From positions 325,559 to 389,558 of the forward strand of contig DKFJ01000010.1 of the NCBI GenBank assembly GCA_002452335.1: a stretch of DNA of 64,000 nucleotides, read 5' to 3'. The position numbers and the translations under genes were made by a program. Below, in pieces: positions 16,822 through 25,176 of the stretch (its first letter is position 1; each line of letters starts with the position of its first letter). The notes below the pieces were generated by a model. The model had not been told where the DNA came from, searched no databases, and saw only the letters and a program-made list of their open reading frames with translations. The DNA comes from Deferribacteraceae bacterium UBA6799 (GTDB lineage Bacteria; Chrysiogenota; Deferribacteres; Deferribacterales; Geovibrionaceae).

Positions 16822-19800
16822 ATGAGTAAAAAGATAATATATATTACACTGTTTTATGCTGTTTTCACTTCCGCGGCTCTTTTCGCGGTGGTTATGGTGG
16901 ATAATTATACAGTGAAACGGTCAGTGTATCTGGACAGAATAGTGGCAAACGCCCATGCCAAGATGGATATCATCAGCCATGTGAAGTTCCATATAGGAAA
17001 TCTGAAATATTATGCCTATGGATACGCCGTGTCCGACTCTTTCAGCGAGACGGATCAGTATGAACGCTCTATAGCCCTGACGCTGGCTAAGCTCAGACAG
17101 AATCTGGATGTTCTTTCGTCCGGAGGGACGCTGGAGGAATCCATGTCGGCGGCGGCTTCTGATTCTTATGTTAAACATTACGAGATAAAATACGAAAAAC
17201 TCTATGACGAGGGCTATGATCTGAACAGCATAGAGATGCGGGCTCTGCTGGCGGAGCTGAACGCTCTGACGGATGATTTCCGGAATCTGCTGGCCAATAA
17301 GATAATAGCCGAACAGTCAGAAAATCTTGCCGCCCTGAAAAACTTCAAAAGAAAACTGAACGTAAACGAGAAAGAACTTCAGACTTTTTTCAACGTATTT
17401 TCCGTTTCCGCGGACAAATATTACATCTCGGCTTCAAACGACATAGCGGTTCTGGAGAAATACCGGTCGGATCAGCGGAAAAAGCTGGAAGCGGTGAAGA
17501 ATCTGGTCAGCGTATTATTTACGGCTCTGTTTGTTGCCTGCGGTATACTGCTGTATATCAGTGTAGTAAGAATGTTCAGGGAAAACAGCGGATACAGGCA
17601 CAGAATGAAGAGCCTCACTGATGATTTCAACAGTTCCCTGGCGGTCAGAACCAGAGAGCTGAGCGCCGAGCTGTCTGAGAGGATAGCGGAGCTGAATGTT
17701 TTTAAATCCAAATATAAAGAACTGAAGACAATATTCGAATCATTGTCCCATCCTTTCTATGTTATAGACGCCAATACTTATGAGATAGTCTACGCTAACA
17801 AAGCGGCATACGCCATAGGCGGCATGTCCGGCGGCACCTGCTATGAACTGACGCACCATCAGGCTTTTCCGTGCAGCGGGCTGGAGCATCCCTGTCCTTT
17901 GCAGATGGTCAAAAACACAGGGAAAGAGGTTACGGTGGAGCATATTCACCTGCTTCCTGACGGCACTGAGGGCTTTTTCGAGGTCAGGGGATATCCTGTG
18001 TATGACTCATCCGGAAAACTGATCCAGATGATAGAGTTTTCTCTGGATATCACCGACTGGAAGAGAAGCCAGAAGAATCTGATGCACAGACAGAGCATGC
18101 TGGAGGAGAAGATCACCGACTATTCCCGTCTGGTCAAAGAAGAATCGAACATGAGGATGAGGGCTCAGGAGGTAATACTCCAGAACGAAGGCAGGATGGA
18201 GTGTCTGATCAGAAATGTATCCGAGATCATCGCAGTGATAAAAAGAAACGGACGGATAGTTTATCTTAGCCCCTCCGCTGAAAGAAAACTCGGATATTCA
18301 GCCATGTACGCGGAAGGAAAGATCTTCAGCGATTTTGTGCACAGCGAGGACAGAAGCTATGTGGAATACTGGCTGGAGGACGCCGCCCAGTCCCGTGAAG
18401 AGATAAATACAGCCGAATTCAGGCTGATAAGATCCGGCGGTGACCCTATAACAGCCGAAGCATCCATCGTAAACATGCTGAACGATGACATTCTGGACGG
18501 ACTGGTGCTCTATATCAGGGATATTACGCTTAGAAAGGCGGCGGAGAAAGAGATCAGAAAAATGGTTTCGGTGCTGGAATACATACCTGCGGGCATATTC
18601 ATAACCGATGCCGACAGCAATGTGGAATACGCTAATCCGGCGTTCGAATCCTTCACAGGATATCAGATGTCGGAGGTTATGGGCAGAAAGACGTTCTTCA
18701 TGGACAGCTTCGATATCAGCGTATCCGCGCAGAAGAGCGGCAGCAAACCGGCGGCTCTGAAAAAGAAAAACGGCGTGACAGCAGACAAAGAGGTCCTGAT
18801 AATCCCCGTCCACAGCGACAGGGGACAGGTGATGAGCTATGTGTGCATGTTCGATATACAAAAGAATGTTTCCGGTGACGGTCTTCTGTCTTCGCAGAAG
18901 CTGAGGTCCAGATTCCTTTCGATCTTTTCCCACGAGGTTATGACGCCTCTGAACAGTGTTATGGGCTTTACCGATCTGCTTACTGAGACGGATCTGACGG
19001 AAAAACAGAAAAAATATGCTGAAACAGTCAGAAAAAGCGCCAATGAGATAAAAAAACTATTCGAGACAGTGTCGGATATGGCTGCTCTGGAGAGCGGAAG
19101 CATGAGCGTGAGCATCAGCCGTTTCAGGCTGAAACCGGAGATAGACAGTCTGGCAGATTTCTACTCTGTGATAGCAAGAGAGAAGGGCATCAGCTTTTCA
19201 TACCAATACGACAGCTCTATACCGGAATATATAAACGGCGACAGCATAAAGATAGTGAGGATTCTGGAAGGACTCCTTTCTAACGCTGTGAAATTCACGC
19301 CGGACGGCGGATCGGCGTCTCTGAAAACAGAGAGCGTGGACGGCAGATTTGTGCGCTTCGAGGTGTCGGACACAGGCATAGGCATCTCCGAAAGCTATAT
19401 GGACAAGATATTCGAGTCGTTCAGTCAGGAGGATTACAGCGTCACCAGAAGTTTTGACGGAGCCGGCATCGGTCTGGCATATGTGAAGAAGCTGGTGAAC
19501 GCCATGAACTCCGATATTTATGTGGAGAGCAGAAGAGGAGAGGGGTCTGTGTTCCGCTTCACTCTGGATGCGGGGGCTGAGACCTCCTGCAAGAAAAAGA
19601 AGGCAGAGACCGTCTGCGGCAGGGCTCTTCTGGCAGACAGCTCAGACGAGGTAAGAGACATGCTCAGATCCATCGGGCTCACTGTGGACAGTGCGGAAGA
19701 CGGTGAAAAGGCCGTTGAGAAATTTCAGCATGAAAAATACGACATTGTTTTTCTTAATAAATCGCTCCCGGTAAAAGACGGAATAAGTGCCTCGCTTAGC

Positions 19801-20322
19801 ATCAGGCAGTATGAGAACTCCACCATGAGACCGCCTGTGCCTGTAATTCTGCTGGCGCCGAAATCTTACAAAGGCAAGGAAAGCCTGCTGAAAGACGCGG
19901 GTATAGACGGTTTTCTGTCTCATCCGTACTCTAAGGAAAAATTTCTGAATATATGCGAAAGCTACATGCCGGAGCAGGATATGTCCGGTATCATTTTCGA
20001 TTTTACTCTGGATAAGGTCTGCGCCGAGATAGGGCTGGACAAAAAAATTCTGAAGCCGATGCTCCATGAATTCGTGGAACAATCGGTCAGATCGGTTAAT
20101 CAGGCGGAAAAGGCTCTGAGAGATGATGATATCAAGCAGAATAAAGATATCCTGCAATCCGTCAGAAGCACCGCCGGAAATTTCGGATTCAGTTCAGTTT
20201 GTCAGCTTCTGAAAAATATGGAAGAATCCGGCAGGAAGAAAGATATTTCAGAATACAGAAATTATCACGCTCAGGTATTGCTGTTTCTGAACCATGTCTT
20301 TGAGGAATTAAACAGGAGCTGA
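16822..20322 (+). CDS. Large hybrid sensor histidine kinase with degenerate receiver and Hpt
   Basis: Sensor kinase of 1166 residues. Order: helix 1 (about 5-25), a helical periplasmic domain (about 26-225), helix 2 (about 228-250), coiled coil, a PAS domain with a Cys cluster (YELTHHQAFPCSG), two more PAS domains, HisKA with His704 in FSHEVMTPLN, HATPase_c (NAVKFTP, DTGIGI, GAGIGLAYV), a receiver and an Hpt domain. The kinase core looks active. In the receiver the acceptor Asp is Asn979 (IVFLNKSLPVKDG), the acidic pair is altered and the conserved Lys is His. In the Hpt, the His is Gln1112 (LQSVRSTAGNFG). These two relay domains cannot carry phosphate in the usual way. Its stop overlaps the response-regulator start. 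Confidence 0.93.
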   Translation: MSKKIIYITLFYAVFTSAALFAVVMVDNYTVKRSVYLDRIVANAHAKMDIISHVKFHIGNLKYYAYGYAVSDSFSETDQYERSIALTLAKLRQNLDVLSSGGTLEESMSAAASDSYVKHYEIKYEKLYDEGYDLNSIEMRALLAELNALTDDFRNLLANKIIAEQSENLAALKNFKRKLNVNEKELQTFFNVFSVSADKYYISASNDIAVLEKYRSDQRKKLEAVKNLVSVLFTALFVACGILLYISVVRMFRENSGYRHRMKSLTDDFNSSLAVRTRELSAELSERIAELNVFKSKYKELKTIFESLSHPFYVIDANTYEIVYANKAAYAIGGMSGGTCYELTHHQAFPCSGLEHPCPLQMVKNTGKEVTVEHIHLLPDGTEGFFEVRGYPVYDSSGKLIQMIEFSLDITDWKRSQKNLMHRQSMLEEKITDYSRLVKEESNMRMRAQEVILQNEGRMECLIRNVSEIIAVIKRNGRIVYLSPSAERKLGYSAMYAEGKIFSDFVHSEDRSYVEYWLEDAAQSREEINTAEFRLIRSGGDPITAEASIVNMLNDDILDGLVLYIRDITLRKAAEKEIRKMVSVLEYIPAGIFITDADSNVEYANPAFESFTGYQMSEVMGRKTFFMDSFDISVSAQKSGSKPAALKKKNGVTADKEVLIIPVHSDRGQVMSYVCMFDIQKNVSGDGLLSSQKLRSRFLSIFSHEVMTPLNSVMGFTDLLTETDLTEKQKKYAETVRKSANEIKKLFETVSDMAALESGSMSVSISRFRLKPEIDSLADFYSVIAREKGISFSYQYDSSIPEYINGDSIKIVRILEGLLSNAVKFTPDGGSASLKTESVDGRFVRFEVSDTGIGISESYMDKIFESFSQEDYSVTRSFDGAGIGLAYVKKLVNAMNSDIYVESRRGEGSVFRFTLDAGAETSCKKKKAETVCGRALLADSSDEVRDMLRSIGLTVDSAEDGEKAVEKFQHEKYDIVFLNKSLPVKDGISASLSIRQYENSTMRPPVPVILLAPKSYKGKESLLKDAGIDGFLSHPYSKEKFLNICESYMPEQDMSGIIFDFTLDKVCAEIGLDKKILKPMLHEFVEQSVRSVNQAEKALRDDDIKQNKDILQSVRSTAGNFGFSSVCQLLKNMEESGRKKDISEYRNYHAQVLLFLNHVFEELNRS

Positions 20323-21371
20323 TGATGGAATATAAAGCGAAGATCGTATCTGTGGATGACAACAGGCTTAACCTCCTGCTGATAGAGTCCATGCTGGAGA
20401 GCATGAACGTATCCATAGCCAGCTTCACCGATCCCAAGACGGCTCTGAAGTATATCAGGGAGAATCCGGCTGATATCATCCTGACAGACTATATGATGCC
20501 TGTGATGGACGGAGTGACGTTCATCAAGCATGTCAGAGAGGCAGACTCTGATATCCCTGTGGTCATGGTGACCGCCGTGGACGACGACGACAATGTTAAA
20601 ATAGCCGCTCTTCAGGCCGGAGCATATGATTTTCTGTATAAACCGCTGAAACTGTATGAGTTTCAGGTGCGGATAAAAAACCTGCTGAACATGAGAAAAA
20701 ACCAGCTTCTGCTGAAGGACAGAGCCGCTCTGCTTCAGAGTGAGGTTTTTGCCGCTACAAAGCAGATAGAGCAGAGGGAGTTCGAGTCGCTATCCATTAT
20801 AGGCCGCGCGAGCGAATATAAGGATATGGAAACGGGCAACCACATAAAAAGGGTGGCGCATTACTGCCGTGAACTGGCAAAGGATCTGGGGCTGGACGAC
20901 GAATACATAAGAACGCTCTTCTATTCGGCTCCGCTGCATGATATAGGCAAGATAGGTATCCCTGACAATATCCTGCTGAAACCTTCCAGACTGACGGACG
21001 CCGAGTTTGTGATCATGCAGCAGCATACGGTCATAGGTCACGGCATCCTGATAGAGGCGGACGGTAAATATCTGAAAATGGGCGCCGAGATTGCCATATC
21101 TCACCACGAGCGCTGGGACGGAGGCGGATACCCGGGAAAACTTTCCGGAGAAGATATCCCGCTGAGCGGGCGTATTGTCGCCATCAGCGATGTCTTTGAC
21201 GCTCTCATGTCGAAAAGACCCTATAAAGACAAATGGTCCATCGGAGAGACCATAGCCTACATTCAGAATAACAGCGGAAAAATGTTTGATCCGGCTCTGA
21301 CGGATTCTTTTAACAGGCTGCACGATGTTTTTCAGGATATCCTGAAAAGTTATGATGATTCACAGGAATAA
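20322..21371 (+). CDS. Response regulator with HD-GYP cyclic-di-GMP phosphodiesterase domain
   Basis: RpfG-like regulator of 349 residues. The receiver (about 5-125) is complete: VSVDDN acidic pair, ILTDYMMPVMDG acceptor Asp, VTA and FLYKPL Lys. The HD-GYP domain (about 160-330) has APLHDIGKIGIPD and SHHERWDGGGYPG, so c-di-GMP hydrolysis is likely. The start overlaps the stop of the hybrid kinase gene, making it the obvious phosphate acceptor for that kinase. This gives a pathway from lipoprotein receptor to kinase to falling c-di-GMP. Confidence 0.94.
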   Translation: MMEYKAKIVSVDDNRLNLLLIESMLESMNVSIASFTDPKTALKYIRENPADIILTDYMMPVMDGVTFIKHVREADSDIPVVMVTAVDDDDNVKIAALQAGAYDFLYKPLKLYEFQVRIKNLLNMRKNQLLLKDRAALLQSEVFAATKQIEQREFESLSIIGRASEYKDMETGNHIKRVAHYCRELAKDLGLDDEYIRTLFYSAPLHDIGKIGIPDNILLKPSRLTDAEFVIMQQHTVIGHGILIEADGKYLKMGAEIAISHHERWDGGGYPGKLSGEDIPLSGRIVAISDVFDALMSKRPYKDKWSIGETIAYIQNNSGKMFDPALTDSFNRLHDVFQDILKSYDDSQE

Positions 21372-21388
21372 CTACGGGTTAATTTTTT

Positions 21389-21523
21389 TCATAATCGGAC
21401 AATTTCAGTCTTGACAATAATCTGAATAAGTATTATTAGTATTATTAATCCTAATACAAAAACCCTATAGTATAGCAACAAAATTGTCAGGAATGCCGGG
21501 CGGGGAAACACAATAGTCTTCAT
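21389..21523 (-). CDS. Small single-span membrane protein
   Basis: Reading the minus strand from the ATG at 21523 gives 44 residues, ending at TGA (21389). The protein starts MKTIVFPRPAFLTILLLYY and continues into a very hydrophobic Ile/Leu/Val segment, then ends in a short charged tail (VKTEIVRL). One membrane span is expected. A near-perfect SD, AAGGAGG, lies 7 bases before the ATG. The SD and start lie in the loop of a GC-rich 8-bp stem (21496-21503 with 21542-21549), which may control translation. It lies between two plus-strand genes, is too short for usual gene calling, and has no family I recognise. Confidence 0.5.
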   Translation of the reverse strand: MKTIVFPRPAFLTILLLYYRVFVLGLIILIILIQIIVKTEIVRL

Positions 21524-21616
21524 ACAACAACCTCCTTATTTCCGCCCGGTTTCCTTTCAATCCTGCCTTTTATCATCTTCATTTTTATAGTATATTGGCT
21601 CCTGACGGAGGATGCC

Positions 21617-22168
21617 ATGAACAGAGAAGAAGCCTATGCGCTGCTGACAGAATATACCAAATCAGATTCGCTCATCAAACACGCTCTGAGTGTGGAGCAG
21701 GCTATGAAAAGCTATGCGGTAAAATTTGGCGAAGACGCCGAAAGATGGGGCATAGCAGGACTTCTGCATGATTTTGATTATGAAAAATATCCCACGCTGG
21801 ACGATCACCCCTTTAAGGGGGTAGAAATCCTGAAAGGTCTCGGATATCCGCAGGATATTCTGGACGCTATATTGGGGCATGCCAGGCATACAGACGTGAA
21901 GAGAGAGACCATGATGGCGAAAACCCTGTTCGCTGTGGATGAACTCTGCGGGTTTCTGCTCGCCTGCGCTTATGTGCGTCCGGATAAATCTATAGCCAAT
22001 GTCGAAGTGAAGAGCGTTAAGAAAAAGCTGAAGGACAAGGCGTTCGCCAGAGCTGTCAGCCGTGAGGACATAGAACAGGGCATAGAAGAGATGGGCGTGG
22101 ACAGAGACGGGCATATCGCCTTTGTCATTGCCTCGCTTTCTGAGATATCCGCCAAGCTGGGCGTATGA
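21617..22168 (+). CDS. HD-domain hydrolase
   Basis: Protein of 183 residues with one HD metal-dependent phosphohydrolase domain. The motif set is KHALSVEQAM (first His), AGLLHDFDYEKYP (His-Asp pair), LGHARHTD and AVDELCGFLLA (late Asp). This matches the widespread bacterial HD family of unknown substrate, often a nucleotide phosphate. The last four bases overlap the start of the RlmN-like gene (ATGA), so the two products are coupled. The SD is GGAGG 6 bases from the ATG. Confidence 0.9.
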   Translation: MNREEAYALLTEYTKSDSLIKHALSVEQAMKSYAVKFGEDAERWGIAGLLHDFDYEKYPTLDDHPFKGVEILKGLGYPQDILDAILGHARHTDVKRETMMAKTLFAVDELCGFLLACAYVRPDKSIANVEVKSVKKKLKDKAFARAVSREDIEQGIEEMGVDRDGHIAFVIASLSEISAKLGV

Positions 22169-22926
22169 ACACTCTGACCCCCGTCGCATTGTCGGACGGA
22201 CTGATAGTAGAGACTGTGTGGTATCCATACGGCACATTATGTATATCGTCTCAGGCGGGCTGCCGGATAGGCTGTCCCTTCTGCGCTTCCGGCAGAAAAG
22301 GACTGGCGCGCAATCTGACATGTGACGAGATGATCAGTCAGGCGGCGACAGCGGAGGCAAAGCGCATAACCATATCGGGCATAGGCGAACCGCTGGATAA
22401 TTTTAACGCCGTGAAGGAGTTTATAGAGAAGACAGAACTTCCGGCGGCGGTCACGACTACAGCCTGCTCATCTCTGATAAAAGACCTGATGTCACTGAAC
22501 CACAACGGTGTGATGATATCTGTTCACGCCGGAACAGAGCCGGCGCACAAAAAGCTGATACCGAACACCAGACCGCTGAAAGAGATATACGATGACATAG
22601 CTCAGGTATGGGAAAACATGTCGGTACGTTCCAGAAAAAAACTGGGGTTTAACTATCTGCTGGTGGAGGGCGTGAACGACAGCTATGATGAGATAGACGC
22701 TCATATAGCCAATATGGGCAGATTTCCGCAGGCTTCTACCCATCTGCTTATCCTGAACCATGTGGACAGATCCCCGTATGTGAGCCCGCCGAGAGAGAAA
22801 TATGACGGAATATACGAATATATGCGGTCAAAAGGGCTGAATGTCAGACGCGCAAATCAGTGGCGCAGGAAAGATTTAGGCGGCTGCGGGACGCTCTGGC
22901 TGAAAAGTCTGGAAGAAAAACGTTGA
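22165..22926 (+). CDS. Minimal RlmN/Cfr-like radical SAM protein
   Basis: Radical SAM enzyme of 253 residues related to RlmN, which methylates C2 of an adenine in 23S rRNA and tRNA. GTLCISSQAGCRIGCPFC holds both the extra Cys equivalent to RlmN Cys118 and the CxxxCxxC cluster ligands. SGIGEPLDN is the SAM-contact motif, and the C-terminal RRKDLGGCGTLW has the Cys equivalent to RlmN Cys355. RlmN proteins are usually about 340-380 residues with an N-terminal accessory domain; here that domain is missing, although the catalytic pieces are complete. Either the substrate differs or a partner provides RNA binding. Start is on an ATGA overlap with the HD gene. Confidence 0.82.
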   Translation: MNTLTPVALSDGLIVETVWYPYGTLCISSQAGCRIGCPFCASGRKGLARNLTCDEMISQAATAEAKRITISGIGEPLDNFNAVKEFIEKTELPAAVTTTACSSLIKDLMSLNHNGVMISVHAGTEPAHKKLIPNTRPLKEIYDDIAQVWENMSVRSRKKLGFNYLLVEGVNDSYDEIDAHIANMGRFPQASTHLLILNHVDRSPYVSPPREKYDGIYEYMRSKGLNVRRANQWRRKDLGGCGTLWLKSLEEKR

Positions 22927-22957
22927 CTTTAAACAGATAATAAGGCAATATTACTCC

Positions 22958-23020
22958 ATGAATACTTATAAAGTAATTACAACTGTTAAAAATTGGTGGT
23001 GGCGTTCAACTTCTATATAA
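22958..23020 (+). CDS. trpL: trp operon leader peptide
   Basis: A 20-codon ORF reading MNTYKVITTVKNWWWRSTSI, with three consecutive Trp codons at 22994-23002, two bases before the region that pairs with the downstream leader. It is followed by alternative RNA pairings and terminators, the classical layout for ribosome-mediated attenuation by tryptophan. The SD is weak. A possible promoter begins with TTGACT at 22923-22928, overlapping the stop of the preceding gene, but its -10 is poor. Confidence 0.9.
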   Translation: MNTYKVITTVKNWWWRSTSI

Positions 23021-23022
23021 GA

Positions 23023-23080
23023 GGTTTTCGCCATGAGTTTGTGTCTAACAGCCGTGCGGTGAAAACCGCACGGCTTTTTT
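23023..23080 (+). promoter_or_regulatory. trp attenuator: antiterminator and first terminator
   Basis: GGTTTTCGCC (23023-23032) can pair with GGTGAAAACC (23058-23067), forming an antiterminator that disrupts the terminator hairpin AGCCGTGCGGT / ACCGCACGGCT (23050-23060 with 23065-23075, T-run to 23080). TGGCG at the last Trp codon (23000-23004) can pair with CGCCA (23029-23033), giving the protective first stem. A ribosome stalled at the Trp codons would block this first stem and free the antiterminator. Confidence 0.85.
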
Positions 23081-23092
23081 GTTGCCTTACAG

Positions 23093-23126
23093 GGCCGTGT
23101 TATAAAATAACACGGCCTTTTTTTTT
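23093..23126 (+). terminator. Second tandem terminator of the trp leader
   Basis: GGCCGTGTTA / TAACACGGCC (23093-23102 with 23108-23117) with a 5-base loop and nine T residues. It shares the core GCCGTG / CACGGC with the first terminator 18 bases upstream. It lies between trpL and trpE, so it must be bypassed for operon expression. GCACGGC of the first terminator (23068-23074) can pair with GCCGTGT of this one (23094-23100), so the two could be controlled together. Confidence 0.85.
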
Positions 23127-23155
23127 GAAAATTTTTAAATCTAAGGAGTAAATAA

Positions 23156-24616
23156 ATGAAACAGAGCATCTATCCGGACAAGGAGACCTTTCTAAGTCTT
23201 GCCGGACAATACGACAGGATCACGGTCTATCGTGAGATAATGGGAGATACTTTTACCATCATCGGTCTTCTGCGAAATTTTTCCGCCGAAAAATATATGT
23301 TTCTGCTGGAAAGCGCCAATCTGGATAAGACATTTTCAAGATTTTCCTTCTTCGGAAACAACCCTAAAAGGATCATTACATTCGAGAACAACACCGTCAC
23401 AGAGATATCAGGCGGAAAGAAGAAAACCTTTTCCATGAACCCTATGACATATATGGGACAGGAGTTCTACAGCGAAACAGGATACAATGACGGAAAATTC
23501 GGCGACTTCTCCGGAGGCTACGCCGGATATTTCTCCTATGAGTCCATCAACTATATGGACATACTGAAAAAACCTGTGAAATGCGGAGCGAAAAACCGTC
23601 TGGTGGGTTTTATGGAGGTGGACGAGTTCTATGTGTTCGACAACCACCTGTCCAAAGTATACGCCGCCGTCAGCATCCGCACGGATAACCCCGAGGAGGC
23701 ATATGAAAAAGCCCTGAAGCGCACACAGAAGATGAGCGTGGAAGTGCATAAGCTGAACTTCGACAACTATGACTCAGACACAGACTGCGAGCTGGTCAGA
23801 GACATGGAAAAAGACGAATACATGAGATGCGTGGAGCAGGTGAGAGAGGAGATAACCAGCGGTGAGGCGATTCAGGTCGTTGTTTCCAACGCCTACAGGC
23901 TGAAAGGCAGGATAAATCCCCTGAGTCTCTACAGAGCGCTGAGAAACATCAATCCCTCGCCCTATATGTTTTACCTGAAGTTTGGCGAGGACGTCCTTCT
24001 GGGAGCGTCCCCCGAGATACATCTGAAAATAAAAGACAGGGTTGCCACTCTGAAACCCATCGCAGGGACCTATCCCATCACAGACGACATAGAAGCTGCA
24101 AAACAGGCTCTTCTGGCAGACACAAAAGAATGCTCAGAGCACCTGATGCTGCTGGATCTCGCCAGAAACGACCTCTATACCTGCTGTAAGCCGGAGAGCG
24201 TGAATGTCGTGTCTAACTTCATCCCGGAGGTATACAGCCACGTCATCCATATCGTGAGCGAGGTGGAAGGCGTGCTGGAAGACGACAGGAGCCCTCTGGA
24301 ACTCTTTATGAAGAGCTTTCCCGCCGGAACAGTCTCAGGCGCTCCTAAGGTGCGGGCTATGGAACTGATAGATCAGTATGAAAAATCCGAGCGTGGATTT
24401 TATGCCGGATGCGTGGGCTATTTCGGATACAGCGGAAACATGGACTGCTGCATCACCATCAGAAGCGCGTATGTAACCCCGAAAGAGACAACGCTCAGAG
24501 CCGGAGGCGGAATAGTCTACGACTCGACTCCGGAGAAGGAGTTTATAGAGGTGGAGAACAAACTGGGCGCTCTTTTTGCCGCCTACAGAAGCATCGACGC
24601 GCTGGAGGGAAGATAA
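23156..24616 (+). CDS. trpE: Anthranilate synthase component I
   Basis: Converts chorismate to anthranilate with ammonia from TrpG; 486 residues, normal length. The chorismate-binding core has GASPEIHLKIKD, LKPIAGTYP, ECSEHLMLLDLARND and the signature FPAGTVSGAPKVRAMELID. The feedback-binding region near the N-terminus reads LLESANLDKTFSRFSF; the usual LLES-type Trp-inhibition motif is recognisable. SD AAGGAG lies 8 bases before the ATG. The stop overlaps the trpG start (TAATG). First structural gene after the tandem attenuator. Confidence 0.97.
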   Translation: MKQSIYPDKETFLSLAGQYDRITVYREIMGDTFTIIGLLRNFSAEKYMFLLESANLDKTFSRFSFFGNNPKRIITFENNTVTEISGGKKKTFSMNPMTYMGQEFYSETGYNDGKFGDFSGGYAGYFSYESINYMDILKKPVKCGAKNRLVGFMEVDEFYVFDNHLSKVYAAVSIRTDNPEEAYEKALKRTQKMSVEVHKLNFDNYDSDTDCELVRDMEKDEYMRCVEQVREEITSGEAIQVVVSNAYRLKGRINPLSLYRALRNINPSPYMFYLKFGEDVLLGASPEIHLKIKDRVATLKPIAGTYPITDDIEAAKQALLADTKECSEHLMLLDLARNDLYTCCKPESVNVVSNFIPEVYSHVIHIVSEVEGVLEDDRSPLELFMKSFPAGTVSGAPKVRAMELIDQYEKSERGFYAGCVGYFGYSGNMDCCITIRSAYVTPKETTLRAGGGIVYDSTPEKEFIEVENKLGALFAAYRSIDALEGR

Positions 24617-25176
24617 TGTTTTTACTGATAGATAATTACGATTCTTTTTCATATAACCTGTTCGCTCTGTTCAGGCTGGCTGGGGCGCAGATAGACGTTA
24701 TCCGCAATACTGAGTTTAAACCCGCCGACGGCTACAAGGGAATAATCCTGTCCCCAGGACCCTCAAACCCGGAGAATTCAGGCACAACTCTGAAATATCT
24801 GGAAATGTACACAGGCAGGATTCCCATGATGGGCGTGTGTCTGGGCATGCAGAGCATGGCGTATCATCTGGGATACAAGGTGCGCAGGGCGAAGACAGTG
24901 ATGCACGGCAAGGCGGACGATATAGTCAGCGTTAAGCCGTCAAAAATATTCGCCGGAATACCCGAGACATTTTCAGCTATCCGCTATCACTCTCTGGCGG
25001 TGGATGTGCCGGACAGCATCAAAATAGCCGTGGCAAAGTCAGACGGCGAATGCATGGGTCTGGAAGACGAGGCTAACAAGCTCTACGGTGTGCAGTTTCA
25101 CCCCGAATCTATCCTCAGCGGATATGGGGACGTAATGGCAAAAAACTTTATGAATATATGCGGAGTGACAAAATGA
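24616..25176 (+). CDS. trpG: Anthranilate synthase component II (glutamine amidotransferase)
   Basis: Class I glutamine amidotransferase of 186 residues that supplies ammonia to TrpE. The N-terminus LLIDNYDSFSYNLF, the oxyanion strand ILSPGPSNPENSG, the nucleophile Cys in GVCLGMQSM and the catalytic His/Glu in VQFHPESILS are all present. The start at 24616 overlaps the trpE stop; the frame is open further upstream inside trpE, but homology begins here. The stop overlaps the trpD start (ATGA). Confidence 0.96.
   Translation: MFLLIDNYDSFSYNLFALFRLAGAQIDVIRNTEFKPADGYKGIILSPGPSNPENSGTTLKYLEMYTGRIPMMGVCLGMQSMAYHLGYKVRRAKTVMHGKADDIVSVKPSKIFAGIPETFSAIRYHSLAVDVPDSIKIAVAKSDGECMGLEDEANKLYGVQFHPESILSGYGDVMAKNFMNICGVTK

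Noticed and set aside
21397..21410. GGACAATTTCAGTC, a near match to the complement of the wrbA operator
   Set aside because: It matches at 13 of 14 bases but lies within the last codons of the small minus-strand ORF and not at a recognisable promoter. One such match in 64 kb of AT-leaning gaps may be chance.
24409..24615. Upstream extension of trpG into trpE
   Set aside because: The frame is open by chance; TrpG homology begins at 24616, and the start overlaps the trpE stop as in the other trp junctions.
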